A stretch of DNA of 64,000 nucleotides from a virus. How positions within the stretch are numbered: the first letter of the stretch is position 1; each line of letters opens with the position of its first letter. The notes beneath the pieces were generated by a model that saw only the letters and a program-made list of their open reading frames with translations, searched no databases and was not told the DNA's origin. Positions 41,869-50,171 of this stretch are shown here, one piece after another. The translations under genes and the position numbers were made by a program. The DNA lies in IMG/VR virus record IMGVR_UViG_3300021960_000047, positions 20,053 through 84,052 of that record; one strand, written 5' to 3'.

Positions 41869-42378
41869 TTATGCGATAATACTTATTGATGTTCTTTCGT
41901 CAGAAAGAACATCGACCTTGTGAGAAACTCCTTTTGGCATAAAAAATATATGCCCAGGTTCTACTATTTGTTCTCTTATTTCCCCTCGGTGCCCTTCTGC
42001 CCCCGAAATCTCAAACCAAGTCCATTTTGTGACACCAAGTATGTTAAATGCCCAAACCTCATAATTGTCAACGTGCCAACCAAGACTAGAGTTTGCCCCT
42101 TCGTGAAGTCCAATAAACATAGAAATGTTTATACATTTATGGTACTCCATCATCTCCTTAAAAACTTTTGGGAACGTCTTTTTATCTTTATCGCACCAAC
42201 CATAATGCCTATAGACTGTACTGGAGTCTACTCGACTTTTCATTTCTGAGTGCCATTTACCAGGAGCTTCTGACATGATATAGTCAGTATCGGGAAGAGC
42301 ATCAAACCATTTTTTGGGCATAGTCTGGTAAGAAGTCCCCCATTGTGCGTTTGGTTTATCATAATATTTAGGTTCCAA
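41869..42378 (-). CDS. Cupin/JmjC-like Fe(II) oxygenase (169 aa)
   Basis: The HxD...H set is visible in SSLGWHVDNYEVWAFNILGV (His-Val-Asp) and IFFMPKGVSHKVDVLSD. The intervening strand TKWTWFEISG and the EPGHIFFMPKG turn are typical of cupin-type hydroxylases (the family of ribosomal oxygenases and JmjC proteins). Start is TTG at 42378 with GGAG 9 bases before. It lies between nrdB and pqqA. A peptide substrate is possible but not shown. Confidence 0.7.
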   Translation of the reverse strand: MEPKYYDKPNAQWGTSYQTMPKKWFDALPDTDYIMSEAPGKWHSEMKSRVDSSTVYRHYGWCDKDKKTFPKVFKEMMEYHKCINISMFIGLHEGANSSLGWHVDNYEVWAFNILGVTKWTWFEISGAEGHRGEIREQIVEPGHIFFMPKGVSHKVDVLSDERTSISIIA

Positions 42379-42379
42379 A

Positions 42380-43357
42380 TTATGCCGCTCCCCAAACCTC
42401 TTTCCAGTCTCCAGTTAATGCCCCGCGAGCATAATCTGTAGCACGGTTCTCAAAAAAGTTTGTGTGTGTTGGCGCGTTAATCATTTCTTCGACCCAAAGT
42501 AAAGGGTTCTTCTTCACTTTAAAGATACCCTTCATGCCCAAAGAGATAAGGCGACGATCTGCGATGTACCGAATATATGCCTTAACTTCTTCTTGAGTAA
42601 GTCCTTCCATTGGACCCATGGCAAACGCCAGATCGATAAACTTGTCCTCGAGTTCTACCATCTTTTCTGCAATAGAGTAGATCGTTGATTTCAACTGATC
42701 GTTCCAAATCTCGATATTCTCTTCTATGTAGGTTCGGAATAGTTTGATCATAGACTCGGCGTGCATAGTCTCGTCGACGATAGACCAAGTTACAATCTGT
42801 CCCATGCCCTTCATCTTACCATGACGCGGAAAGTTGAGTAGCATGATGAAAGAACTGAACAGTTGCATACCTTCGGTGAAGGCAGAGAACGCGGCGATAT
42901 TAGCAGCAACAGATTCTTTGGTGCCGTTATTTGCGGAAAGGTTTAGAAAATACTCGTGCTTCTCTCGCATTGCCTCGTACTCGAGGAACTCGTTGTATGT
43001 AGACTCAGGCATACCCAAGGTCTCTATCAAATGCGAATAAGCAGCAACGTGGAGTGCTTCTCTCGCGGCGAATCCCATAAGCATCATACGAACTTCTGGT
43101 TGTGGGAAATAAGGAAGATAGTTCGAAACATATCCACCCGCAACATCGATATCACCCTGAGTAAAAAATCGAAAAATATTGGTCAAAAATGCTCGCTCTT
43201 CAATAGTGAGTTTTCTTTGCCAATCCTTTACATCTTCTGCCATTGGAACTTCCGTGTGTAACCAATGAGACTGCTCGTGTTTCAACCAAGCATCATATGC
43301 CCATGGATAGTTGAAAGGTTTGAAGTGATCCCTGTTGTCCGTAATTGATAGTTGCAT
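42380..43357 (-). CDS. nrdB: Ribonucleotide reductase small subunit NrdB, class I (325 aa)
   Basis: NrdB holds the diiron-tyrosyl radical that starts ribonucleotide reduction. Metal ligands: Asp in FRFFTQGDIDVAGGY, Glu and His in GFAAREALHVAAYSHLIETL, Glu in FSAFTEGMQLF, and Glu/His in IVDETMHAESM. The Tyr three residues after the His (REALHVAAYSH) is the radical Tyr position. The C-terminus (ALTGDWKEVWGAA) docks on NrdA. ATG 43357; separated from nrdA by one oxygenase gene. Confidence 0.95.
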   Translation of the reverse strand: MQLSITDNRDHFKPFNYPWAYDAWLKHEQSHWLHTEVPMAEDVKDWQRKLTIEERAFLTNIFRFFTQGDIDVAGGYVSNYLPYFPQPEVRMMLMGFAAREALHVAAYSHLIETLGMPESTYNEFLEYEAMREKHEYFLNLSANNGTKESVAANIAAFSAFTEGMQLFSSFIMLLNFPRHGKMKGMGQIVTWSIVDETMHAESMIKLFRTYIEENIEIWNDQLKSTIYSIAEKMVELEDKFIDLAFAMGPMEGLTQEEVKAYIRYIADRRLISLGMKGIFKVKKNPLLWVEEMINAPTHTNFFENRATDYARGALTGDWKEVWGAA

Positions 43358-43360
43358 GCA

Positions 43361-43915
43361 TTATCCTTTGTTTTCTGTTTTGTTGAACCAAGTTACTAGT
43401 ACGATTCTATGACCATCATAAACTTTGCTCACTCCATGAGTCAAGTTTGGACCATAAACTAAACTTTCACCATCATCAACTTTCACCACATCCATTATAA
43501 TTTGCTGACCATAGGGGGGAGCATCTTGTTCGCGAGAATGCCGCGCCACCTGATTTCCCATTGGTCTGCTCTTTAATTTATACTCTGCTCTAACTAAAGA
43601 TTCTCCACCAACCAACTCCTTTGTTTTTAGTAAAGTAACAATTGTCAAATCCGAGTTGTTGTCTTCGTGCATTCTTGTAAAAGAATCTTTTTCATACTTT
43701 AAAAAATATGCCCCCTTGTCTCCTGGCATCTTTGAATACTTTTTCAAAGTATTATAGAAACCGTATTGTAGTGGGGTTGGAACATCTCTTCTTTCAACAT
43801 CAAACAAGTTGTAGTTTTGATGCCAAAAAACAGGAGAGAGACTTTCGTATATTTCTAGTGCTTCTTTTATTTCATCACCGGAAAGAATTCTTTCCTTAAT
43901 ATAACCACTCACCAA
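43361..43915 (-). CDS. 2OG-Fe(II) oxygenase, P4Hc type (184 aa)
   Basis: The iron site is in SFTRMHEDNNSDLTIVTLLK (His-x-Asp) with the distal His in VYGPNLTHGVSKVYDGHRIV; the Arg after DGH should bind 2OG. KELVGGESLVRAEYKLKSRP fits the core strand. It lies between nrdA and nrdB and ends 4 bases before the nrdB ATG. Its substrate is unknown, and the RNR location may or may not be functional. Confidence 0.8.
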   Translation of the reverse strand: MVSGYIKERILSGDEIKEALEIYESLSPVFWHQNYNLFDVERRDVPTPLQYGFYNTLKKYSKMPGDKGAYFLKYEKDSFTRMHEDNNSDLTIVTLLKTKELVGGESLVRAEYKLKSRPMGNQVARHSREQDAPPYGQQIIMDVVKVDDGESLVYGPNLTHGVSKVYDGHRIVLVTWFNKTENKG

Positions 43916-45718
43916 TTATCCCTCGCAAGCGATACACTCTTCATTATTAACGATAGCAACCATATCAATTTCTTTGATTGCTTCTCTTTCGATCTTCTTA
44001 GAAACGCGATCTGCCTTTCCAAGTTTTTCAGAGCGACAATAGTACAAAGTCTTCAACCCTTTCTTCCACGCCAAGAAATGGACAGCATGCAAGTAAACGA
44101 TATTCGCGTCTGGTCTAAAGAACAGATTCAAAGACTGCGCTTGATCGATAAACTGTTGCCGATCAGCAGCGTGCTCAATAACCCAACGTTGATCAATTTC
44201 CATAGAGGTCTTGAATACGTCTTTTTCTTCTTGGGTCAGAAACCGAAGATGCTGAGCAGAACCATCGTTAGCAATAATGCTTGACCAAATTTCATCATAG
44301 TCTTGCTTTGTTTCGCCCGACTGAATTTTTGCTTTTATGAGTTGATCCAAATATCGGTTTTTATTTAAATGTGAACCAGACAATGTATCCTGACGGTATG
44401 CGTTTGCTCGCCAAGGTTCTATAGAAGGAGAAGTATTGCCCATAATGATAGAGGAACTAGCATTAGGCGCAACAGCCATAACATGAGAAAATCTCTTTCC
44501 AGTTCCTTCTGCGTCTGGTGCTTCTCCTCGTTCTTTACCGATCTCGAGGTTTGCTTCATCGAGTTTCCTCCGGATGAGAGAAAATATCCTGTTGTTAGTA
44601 ACCTTTGCCATGGCACAATCCCATGGTAGGTTTTTCTTTTGTAGATAAGCATGAAACCCAAGGGCACCGATACCGATCGAACGCTCTCGCATTGCGGAGA
44701 ACTTAGCACGAGCAACTGTATCTGGCGCGTTGTCAATAAAAAATTGCAACACGTTGTCCAACATCTCTGCCATGTCTTTCAAAAACAATTCGTTCTTGCT
44801 CCAAGCATCATAGTGCTCGAGGTTTACTGAAGAAAGACAACAAACAGCAGTTCGTTCTTCATTAGTTGGCAGGATAATTTCTGAACAAAGATTAGACTGA
44901 TGAATCTTTAATCCCAGTTCTTTTTGAAAAGCAGGCATCATACGATTGCTGGTATCGATGAAGTGCAGGTATGGTTCGCCTGTCTCCATGCGTAGTTCCA
45001 GAATCTTCTGCCACAGAGACTTTGCTGAAATAGTATCGCGGATTTCGCCTGAGTGCGGATCAATTAGATTCCAACCATCATCTGCGTCGGCGTCTTGCAT
45101 ACAACGTTCAATCAACTCCATGAACCGATCGCTGATATTGATACCATGATGCAAGTTTAAACAACGGCGATTTTGGTCGCCTGTTGGTTTGCGCATTTCA
45201 AGAAACTCAATCACGTCTGGGTGAGAGATATCGAGGTATGCTGCATATGAACCACGCCGAGTCTTACCCTGACGATAAGCAAGGGAAGAAGCGTCATAGG
45301 TTTTAAGGTGCGGGATTACACCAGTGGACTTATCGTCAGAAGAACGAATACCAAAACCGATCCCTACACCACCACCCATCATAGACAACCAGTTAGTCTC
45401 GGATAGGTTGCTCACCAATCCTTCAGCTGTATCCTCGATGAAGTTGAGGAAGCAAGAGATTGGCATACCCTTTCCCGTGCGCCCATACGCGAGGATAGGG
45501 GTAGAGTAGGATAACCAGTGTTTAGAAGAGTATTCGTAGAGACGTTGAGCGTGCTCAGGGTTTGAAGAGAATTTTTGAGAGACAAAAGCGAATCGATGTT
45601 GAGGCGACTCTTCGTCGTCTCGCATATATGATTCTTTAAGTCTTTGGATTCCTAATTTGTCGAAGAGTTCATCACGAGAGAGATCGATTTCTATACCAAG
45701 ATATTGCTGCTTTGCCAC
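43916..45718 (-). CDS. nrdA: Ribonucleotide reductase large subunit NrdA, class Ia (600 aa)
   Basis: Active-site residues are all present: Cys89 (PISCFLN), the Asn-x-Cys-x-Glu loop (SNLCSEIILP), Cys in TAVCCLSSVNLEHYD, the Tyr-Tyr pair in TLYYCRSEKLG, and the C-terminal Cys-x2-Cys (NEECIACEG) that accepts electrons from thioredoxin or glutaredoxin. The usual N-terminal ATP-cone (about 90 residues) is missing, so dATP feedback inhibition is probably absent. Start is GTG at 45718, with AAGGA about 11 bases upstream. Confidence 0.95.
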   Translation of the reverse strand: MAKQQYLGIEIDLSRDELFDKLGIQRLKESYMRDDEESPQHRFAFVSQKFSSNPEHAQRLYEYSSKHWLSYSTPILAYGRTGKGMPISCFLNFIEDTAEGLVSNLSETNWLSMMGGGVGIGFGIRSSDDKSTGVIPHLKTYDASSLAYRQGKTRRGSYAAYLDISHPDVIEFLEMRKPTGDQNRRCLNLHHGINISDRFMELIERCMQDADADDGWNLIDPHSGEIRDTISAKSLWQKILELRMETGEPYLHFIDTSNRMMPAFQKELGLKIHQSNLCSEIILPTNEERTAVCCLSSVNLEHYDAWSKNELFLKDMAEMLDNVLQFFIDNAPDTVARAKFSAMRERSIGIGALGFHAYLQKKNLPWDCAMAKVTNNRIFSLIRRKLDEANLEIGKERGEAPDAEGTGKRFSHVMAVAPNASSSIIMGNTSPSIEPWRANAYRQDTLSGSHLNKNRYLDQLIKAKIQSGETKQDYDEIWSSIIANDGSAQHLRFLTQEEKDVFKTSMEIDQRWVIEHAADRQQFIDQAQSLNLFFRPDANIVYLHAVHFLAWKKGLKTLYYCRSEKLGKADRVSKKIEREAIKEIDMVAIVNNEECIACEG

Positions 45719-45786
45719 GGTAATTCACGTCCTTATTCAAATATATTTCAGGGGTGCTTTTATATAGGGCAGGACGAAATTGAAAA

Positions 45787-45951
45787 CTATTTCATTTGTT
45801 TCTTTATTTTTCCCATGACCTCAATAAAGCGTCTTGTTATAGGGTACTTCCTTTTTCTCTTGGGACCCATGTTTGCTGTATCGTGAGGAATACCAGCGTC
45901 AGCAGCAGTAGTCGTCTCTTCGTTGGTTAGGTATTCTTTAAACTTTTTCAT
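45787..45951 (-). CDS. Small basic protein with capsid-targeting-like N-terminus (54 aa)
   Basis: The product begins MKKFKEYLTNEETTTAADAG and ends IEVMGKIKKQMK. The MKKFKEYL start resembles the N-terminal capsid-targeting sequences of T4 internal proteins (for example MKTYQEFIAE), and related starts occur in genes at 50.8 and 52.0 kb. The rest is basic (PKRKRKYPITRRF), as expected of a DNA-associated internal protein. ATG 45951 overlaps the previous stop (ATGA). Confidence 0.6.
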   Translation of the reverse strand: MKKFKEYLTNEETTTAADAGIPHDTANMGPKRKRKYPITRRFIEVMGKIKKQMK

Positions 45952-46529
45952 CGTCTCAGTTCTCCGACAGCGACGTAGATTTTCTGATTAGTAGGAACAT
46001 GAATTGCTTCAAATAAATCTAAACCCAAAAGGTTGTCAATAGGAAAGGCATCTTGTTCAACCCTTACCTTGTCGCCTGCTCTGCAAATTTCTTCACAGGT
46101 AGAGTTTACCATCTTAGGATTTGCCAGTTTGTAAATTCCAGGAGTAAGCATACCATCTTTGGTACAGAACCACTCTTTGCTTTCGTCCAGAGAATGCAGA
46201 GGGTCTACTCCACAACGCTCTACAATCTTTTGTACAGAACTATCCCCAAGGTTCAGGTGCTCCTTTATTAACAAGAGAGCAGCAGCATAGGAGGCGAGAC
46301 GAGAACTGCCACCTGGAACCTTCGCTAAGAGTTTTTTAAGATTAAACGCAAGACGATGAAAAGTATTATAGGCAGACTTTTCATCTGTGGTTTGGGGGGA
46401 CTTTAGTTTCTTACCTTCTTTATCGATAAGACCAAGTTTGAAGGCAGTGGTATCTTCGAACTGCGTAGTAAGCAAACGCAGAAAGCGAAGGGTGTATACT
46501 AGATCGCCTGTTCTGCTTAAAATGCCCAT
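45948..46529 (-). CDS. Conserved T4-like phage protein (193 aa)
   Basis: GDLVYTLRFLRLLTTQFEDT, AFKLGLIDKEGKKLKSPQTT, then EKSAYNTFHRLAFNLKKLLA and GGSSRLASYAAALLLIKEHL, is a block I recognise as strongly conserved in marine T4-like phages, without a known role. The C-terminal region has a beta pair (KIYVAVGELRR). It starts the coupled set with the 120-aa gene (TAATG). Possibly head-related from its neighbours. Confidence 0.65.
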   Translation of the reverse strand: MGILSRTGDLVYTLRFLRLLTTQFEDTTAFKLGLIDKEGKKLKSPQTTDEKSAYNTFHRLAFNLKKLLAKVPGGSSRLASYAAALLLIKEHLNLGDSSVQKIVERCGVDPLHSLDESKEWFCTKDGMLTPGIYKLANPKMVNSTCEEICRAGDKVRVEQDAFPIDNLLGLDLFEAIHVPTNQKIYVAVGELRR

Positions 46530-46891
46530 TAAATTGCTTCCAACTTTTTAACCACGAAAGGGTCAACTTCGACTCCCTCGAAATCTTCTTCTTTAATGGC
46601 GCATAAGAATATTAAAAACGGTTTTAATATTTTTAAGTTGTTCGCGCCAACTTTGTACATAAGCATTAGTATTCCAGGTTCATTACCAAAAACATTAAGG
46701 ATAATGGTAATGTGGTTCAGGAGTAACCTCTCACAAAGATCTCCTCCACGGTTGTACCTGTTGATCAATCTGTTTATGTACTTAAAACGATTCAACTCGT
46801 CGTAAAATTCTTCCGCGTCTATGCAGCGAGGACTGTAATAGTTTTTCGCTGCATAGATGAGGAAGTTCTGGTCATTTAATTCTGTAATCAC
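46529..46891 (-). CDS. Conserved phage protein, DUF7207-like (120 aa)
   Basis: NFLIYAAKNYYSPRCIDAEE, FYDELNRFKYINRLINRYNR and LCERLLLNHITIILNVFGNE are the recurring elements of a small helical marine-phage family (DUF7207, assigned from memory). About 70 per cent predicted helix. No catalytic motif. It follows the membrane/SAP gene after a 44-base gap. Confidence 0.55.
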   Translation of the reverse strand: MITELNDQNFLIYAAKNYYSPRCIDAEEFYDELNRFKYINRLINRYNRGGDLCERLLLNHITIILNVFGNEPGILMLMYKVGANNLKILKPFLIFLCAIKEEDFEGVEVDPFVVKKLEAI

Positions 46892-46935
46892 TGAATAGAT
46901 TCCCTATAATTCAGAGTTATCTATTCTTAAAGTAA

Positions 46936-47199
46936 TTACTTCTTTTGATGACTTTCAATCGCAGAAATCAGTTCGTCTTTCTTTTTGCGAAGGTCTAACT
47001 CAATTCCGATCTCACGCCCATATGCCTCGAGATCTTTCTTGGTCATTTTGCTCAGTTGTGCTTTGGTGACAGCAACTTTCTCTTCTTTTACCTCTACAGG
47101 TTCTGGAGTATTTGTCTCGAGTTTAGTAGGTTTCCGAGAAAAATACCAAACCCCAACAGCAAATGCCGCAATTAGACCCCATACAATAACAAGTTCCAT
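46936..47199 (-). CDS. Membrane-anchored SAP/Rho_N-like protein (87 aa)
   Basis: Residues 4-20 (VIVWGLIAAFAVGVWYF) form one transmembrane segment with a basic stop-transfer (SRKP). A Pro/Glu/Lys linker leads to a C-terminal helix-turn-helix (AQLSKMTKKDLEAYGREIGI, then ELDLRKKKDELISAI) resembling SAP or Rho_N DNA/RNA-binding domains. The arrangement would tether a nucleic-acid-binding domain to the membrane. It precedes the 120-aa conserved gene. Confidence 0.6.
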   Translation of the reverse strand: MELVIVWGLIAAFAVGVWYFSRKPTKLETNTPEPVEVKEEKVAVTKAQLSKMTKKDLEAYGREIGIELDLRKKKDELISAIESHQKK

Positions 47200-47212
47200 T
47201 ATGAATTCATCC

Positions 47213-47857
47213 TCATTTTACTGGTTTGTTGTCTCCGCCTTTCAGGTTATCACCACGACGTGCTGGCGATTGAGACTTAACGGCACGTCCTGCTTTGGCC
47301 ACATCATCATGACCCTTTTCTTCTTTGTCTTCAAATTCCTTGTCAGACTTTTTATGGGCATCCGCAAACTCTTTCGACTTTGGGGATTCTTTATCCATGA
47401 TGCCTTCTGGTTCGGTAGCACCCTTGGTGTGCTTGTCTTTCTTTTCCATAACTGCTTCAAGTTGATTCAACTTATCAGCAAGGTTTGCTAACCAATCTGC
47501 TTCTTCTTTCTTCAATTCTGATGGTTGTGCATTTGACTTGTCACCCTTACGAGCAGGTGCCTTTTTGATTGGGTCAGCAGGTGCTTCTTCTTTAACGTGA
47601 TAACCAGTATCATCGCAATGGTCACAACCCTTACCCTTACACTTAGGGCACTCTACCCTTTCTTCCTTACGCATCTTTCCACAAGAAGATTCTTCGACTT
47701 CTTCGTTCTCTTCTTTCCGGAGGGCAGCAAGGTCAGAGGCATCGATGTCTCCGTCCTTGTCTTTGTCCATGTGCTTCTTTTGAGCAGGAGAGAGTTTCTT
47801 CTTTTCTTGAACCTCTTGGAATGCTCTCCAGATGTTCTCAATTACTTTCTTGTCCAT
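47213..47857 (-). CDS. EF-hand plus DnaJ-like zinc-motif protein (214 aa)
   Basis: MDKDKDGDIDASDLAALR (about 30-47) is a clean EF-hand loop (Asp-x-Asp-x-Asp-Gly-x-Ile). Residues about 68-86 hold CPKCKGKGCDHCDDTGYH, the CxxCxGxG core of a DnaJ-type zinc finger. The rest is low-complexity, very Lys/Glu-rich (EFADAHKKSDKEFEDKEEKG). It may be an internal-head or scaffold-like protein. A late promoter at 47892-47899 lies inside the upstream spanin gene. Confidence 0.65.
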   Translation of the reverse strand: MDKKVIENIWRAFQEVQEKKKLSPAQKKHMDKDKDGDIDASDLAALRKEENEEVEESSCGKMRKEERVECPKCKGKGCDHCDDTGYHVKEEAPADPIKKAPARKGDKSNAQPSELKKEEADWLANLADKLNQLEAVMEKKDKHTKGATEPEGIMDKESPKSKEFADAHKKSDKEFEDKEEKGHDDVAKAGRAVKSQSPARRGDNLKGGDNKPVK

Positions 47858-48270
47858 TATTCGTTCCCCTTGGGAGTTTCTTTTGTTTCCTTATTTATAC
47901 CAGACGCCTTCTCGGATATCTCGGTTTCATAATAAAGAAGCAAAGATTGCTGTTGCTCCACGTATCGACGAATCTCGTCTAGATTGAGAGACATATTTTC
48001 GTAGTGCGGAACAGAAACAGCAAAGAACACAACGTTGCCGTTCACTTTACTAAATTCTTCGAGAAACTCTTCTAAATTGTCTCGAGTGACAGCATACCAT
48101 CGAACTTCATGAAGTTCGACAGGACGTGGTGGTTGCTTGATGGGAATAGTAGGTTGTTGTACAACAGTCCTAGTTACTATCACTTCCTTCGGTTTCATCC
48201 ACCCGCAACCCGTCATCAGGAGGATTGCCAGTAATAGACTCAAATGCGTCAAATGCTTTTTGGGTGCCAC
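47857..48270 (-). CDS. Outer-membrane spanin lipoprotein, Rz1-like (137 aa)
   Basis: The N-terminus LTHLSLLLAILLMTGCGWMK is a lipoprotein signal with lipobox LMTG-Cys. A Pro-rich stretch (QQPTIPIKQPPRPVELHEVR) follows, as in Rz1-type proteins. It overlaps the i-spanin gene by about 100 bases in another frame, the classic Rz/Rz1 arrangement. At 137 aa it is longer than most o-spanins and has a C-terminal coiled coil (SLNLDEIRRYVEQQQSLLLY). Acts in the last step of lysis by fusing the two membranes. Confidence 0.7.
   Translation of the reverse strand: MAPKKHLTHLSLLLAILLMTGCGWMKPKEVIVTRTVVQQPTIPIKQPPRPVELHEVRWYAVTRDNLEEFLEEFSKVNGNVVFFAVSVPHYENMSLNLDEIRRYVEQQQSLLLYYETEISEKASGINKETKETPKGNE
47892..47899 (-). 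promoter_or_regulatory. T4-type late promoter (TATAAATA) for the EF-hand gene
   Basis: A perfect minus-strand TATAAATA lies within the end of the o-spanin gene, 34 bases before the EF-hand gene ATG. Predicted start site about 47886. Confidence 0.6.
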
Positions 48271-48592
48271 TATTTACTCTCTTTTCAATAAGTCCAGGTT
48301 TTTTCAAAGTCAGAACAGTTAAATCGTGCCTTCGAAAAGTGCTGATCAACTGATTCCTTCTGGTTTCTGACTCTTGTAATTTTGAGTTTAACTCATTAGA
48401 CAACTCATTACTGCGCTCAACATTTTCTTGCAAAGTCTCAATAGTTCTTTGATTGTCCTCTGCTACAATTTTCAACTGAGCATTATTCGCTTCTAATTGG
48501 CGGATAGTTGCTTGAGTATCTTTGTAATAGAAATACCCACCACCTGCGACGGAACCAAACATCAATATCAACATTAGAAGTATGTAGGGCAT
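48170..48592 (-). CDS. Inner-membrane spanin, Rz-like (140 aa)
   Basis: An N-terminal transmembrane segment (PYILLMLILMFGSVAGGGYF) is followed by a long periplasmic coiled coil (TQATIRQLEANNAQLKIVAE, then QRTIETLQENVERSNELSNE). This is i-spanin topology. Its 3' end contains the start of the lipoprotein gene in a different frame. The C-terminal 30 residues are acidic and unstructured. Partner of the 137-aa lipoprotein. Confidence 0.75.
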   Translation of the reverse strand: MPYILLMLILMFGSVAGGGYFYYKDTQATIRQLEANNAQLKIVAEDNQRTIETLQENVERSNELSNELNSKLQESETRRNQLISTFRRHDLTVLTLKKPGLIEKRVNSGTQKAFDAFESITGNPPDDGLRVDETEGSDSN

Positions 48593-50155
48593 TTATTTCG
48601 CCTTCGCTCGCAACGCTCTAATCAGTTGGACCTTCAGTTTGCGCTTGTCTTCAGGTTTCTGCAAAGAGTCGTGCTTTGCAAGTGCCTTGTTGACCAGCGA
48701 CGTAGGAACACTGACAGTAGACTTTGGTCCAACTTTGATATTATGCATCTTTCTGCCAGATGCCTTCGCTGCATCCTGTGCCTTGCGCATTTGCATGAAG
48801 ATATTTTGATCTGCTGGATCAGCACGACCAGTGTGGGTCTTACCCTTTGCAGTCTTGGTAGTAACCACTGGTTTGGGTGCTGCCTTCTTCTTTGCAGAGT
48901 CTTTCTTGAGTTCGTCTTGTGCGCGTTTCTTCAGTGCACGGAACTCTGCGCCACGAGGCATCTTGTCTGGACCACCAACAAGGTCTTGCATCTTCTTGAT
49001 GAGTTTCTGCGATGCTTCATGAATCTTAACTTCTGGTTTCTTGTCTGGATGCTTACCAAACTCAGAAGTACCTGCTTTCTTACGCTTCTTTGCCATCATA
49101 GCAGCATAGTTGGAAGGCACTTTTGCTTCATCTGTCTGCTCGACTTCTTCGATTACAGATTCAGCAACATCACCCTTACCATATGAGTATAGCGTCTTGA
49201 GATAGTCGTTTGCTTTGGTGAGTTTGTTCTGAAACCACTCCTCCATATCGCCTTCTTTCTTGACACGAGACTCAATTCCGTCAAGGAAGTGACGCATAGC
49301 AGCAATCTGTTTTACTGCCATATTTGTTTCTTCTGCCCCGCCAGTATCAGCAGGATCTACTGCTTCTTTAGCATATATCCCAGTCTTCTTCTTAGGACTG
49401 CCATACTTCTTATCAAGTGCTCTAAAGATATCTGCTTTTGAAGATGGTTTGTTGGACTTCTTGGCAACACCAACCGAAGGTTTGTCTTGCTCAGGGTGAC
49501 CGCGACCATACATCTTATTTGCCGCATGACTTAGGGCAGAAGCAGCGCGGGGGTTGTATGCTTCACCAAGTTTAGCACGATGTGCCTCATAATCTTTGCT
49601 AGAAACAAAATTCTTGTAATGAGGGACCTTATGCTTCTTGCCGTCCATATGATAGGTAATATGGTTGTTGTCTTGACTAATCTTTTTTCCGCCTGCTTTT
49701 TCAATTTCTTTACGCACCGTACCAGTTGCAACAGCACCTTCAGAAACAGACTCTTTTTTAGTGCCACGCTTGGCATCAAGATAAGCAGCGATTGCCATCT
49801 CTTTACGTTTCTCAGCAGACTTGCCTTGAAACTGAGGGGCATCAGACTTTTGAAAATCGTCGATGTATTTCTTAATACCCTGAGAAGGATCTAACTTTTC
49901 GTTTTGCACATCTTTGTGAACGGGAACCATGCGAACTTTAGTCTTGCCTGTTTCTGGGTCGACATAGTTTTGAGGTTTCTTTGCAGCTGCATTCGTACGA
50001 TTGCTAGTATCGGTCTGCTGCTCGTCATCCTTCAAGATGCTCTTCTTATGCTTGACCTCTCCCTTTTTCATTGCCTTTTTCCTATCTGTATGCGTAGCAG
50101 GTTTGTTATATTTATTTAGGTTTTTTGCCACAGGGTTTGATTTGTCTCTTTTCAT
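48593..50155 (-). CDS. Large basic internal-head-type protein with repeated processing-like sites (520 aa)
   Basis: The sequence is Lys/Ala-rich and low in structure, with DNA-binding character (KKRKKAGTSEFGKHPDKKPE, DELKKDSAKKKAAPKPVV). Several Glu-Ala/Gly/Ser junctions (SVSE-GAVA, LGE-AYNP, TDE-AKVP, IHE-ASQK) resemble T4 gp21 prohead-protease sites, which cut after I/L-x-E. This suggests a polyprotein-like precursor cut into internal peptides. ATG at 50155 is preferred; a frame extending to 50242 overlaps the previous gene. Function is inferred. Confidence 0.6.
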   Translation of the reverse strand: MKRDKSNPVAKNLNKYNKPATHTDRKKAMKKGEVKHKKSILKDDEQQTDTSNRTNAAAKKPQNYVDPETGKTKVRMVPVHKDVQNEKLDPSQGIKKYIDDFQKSDAPQFQGKSAEKRKEMAIAAYLDAKRGTKKESVSEGAVATGTVRKEIEKAGGKKISQDNNHITYHMDGKKHKVPHYKNFVSSKDYEAHRAKLGEAYNPRAASALSHAANKMYGRGHPEQDKPSVGVAKKSNKPSSKADIFRALDKKYGSPKKKTGIYAKEAVDPADTGGAEETNMAVKQIAAMRHFLDGIESRVKKEGDMEEWFQNKLTKANDYLKTLYSYGKGDVAESVIEEVEQTDEAKVPSNYAAMMAKKRKKAGTSEFGKHPDKKPEVKIHEASQKLIKKMQDLVGGPDKMPRGAEFRALKKRAQDELKKDSAKKKAAPKPVVTTKTAKGKTHTGRADPADQNIFMQMRKAQDAAKASGRKMHNIKVGPKSTVSVPTSLVNKALAKHDSLQKPEDKRKLKVQLIRALRAKAK

Positions 50156-50171
50156 TTTGCGTACCAAGTTC

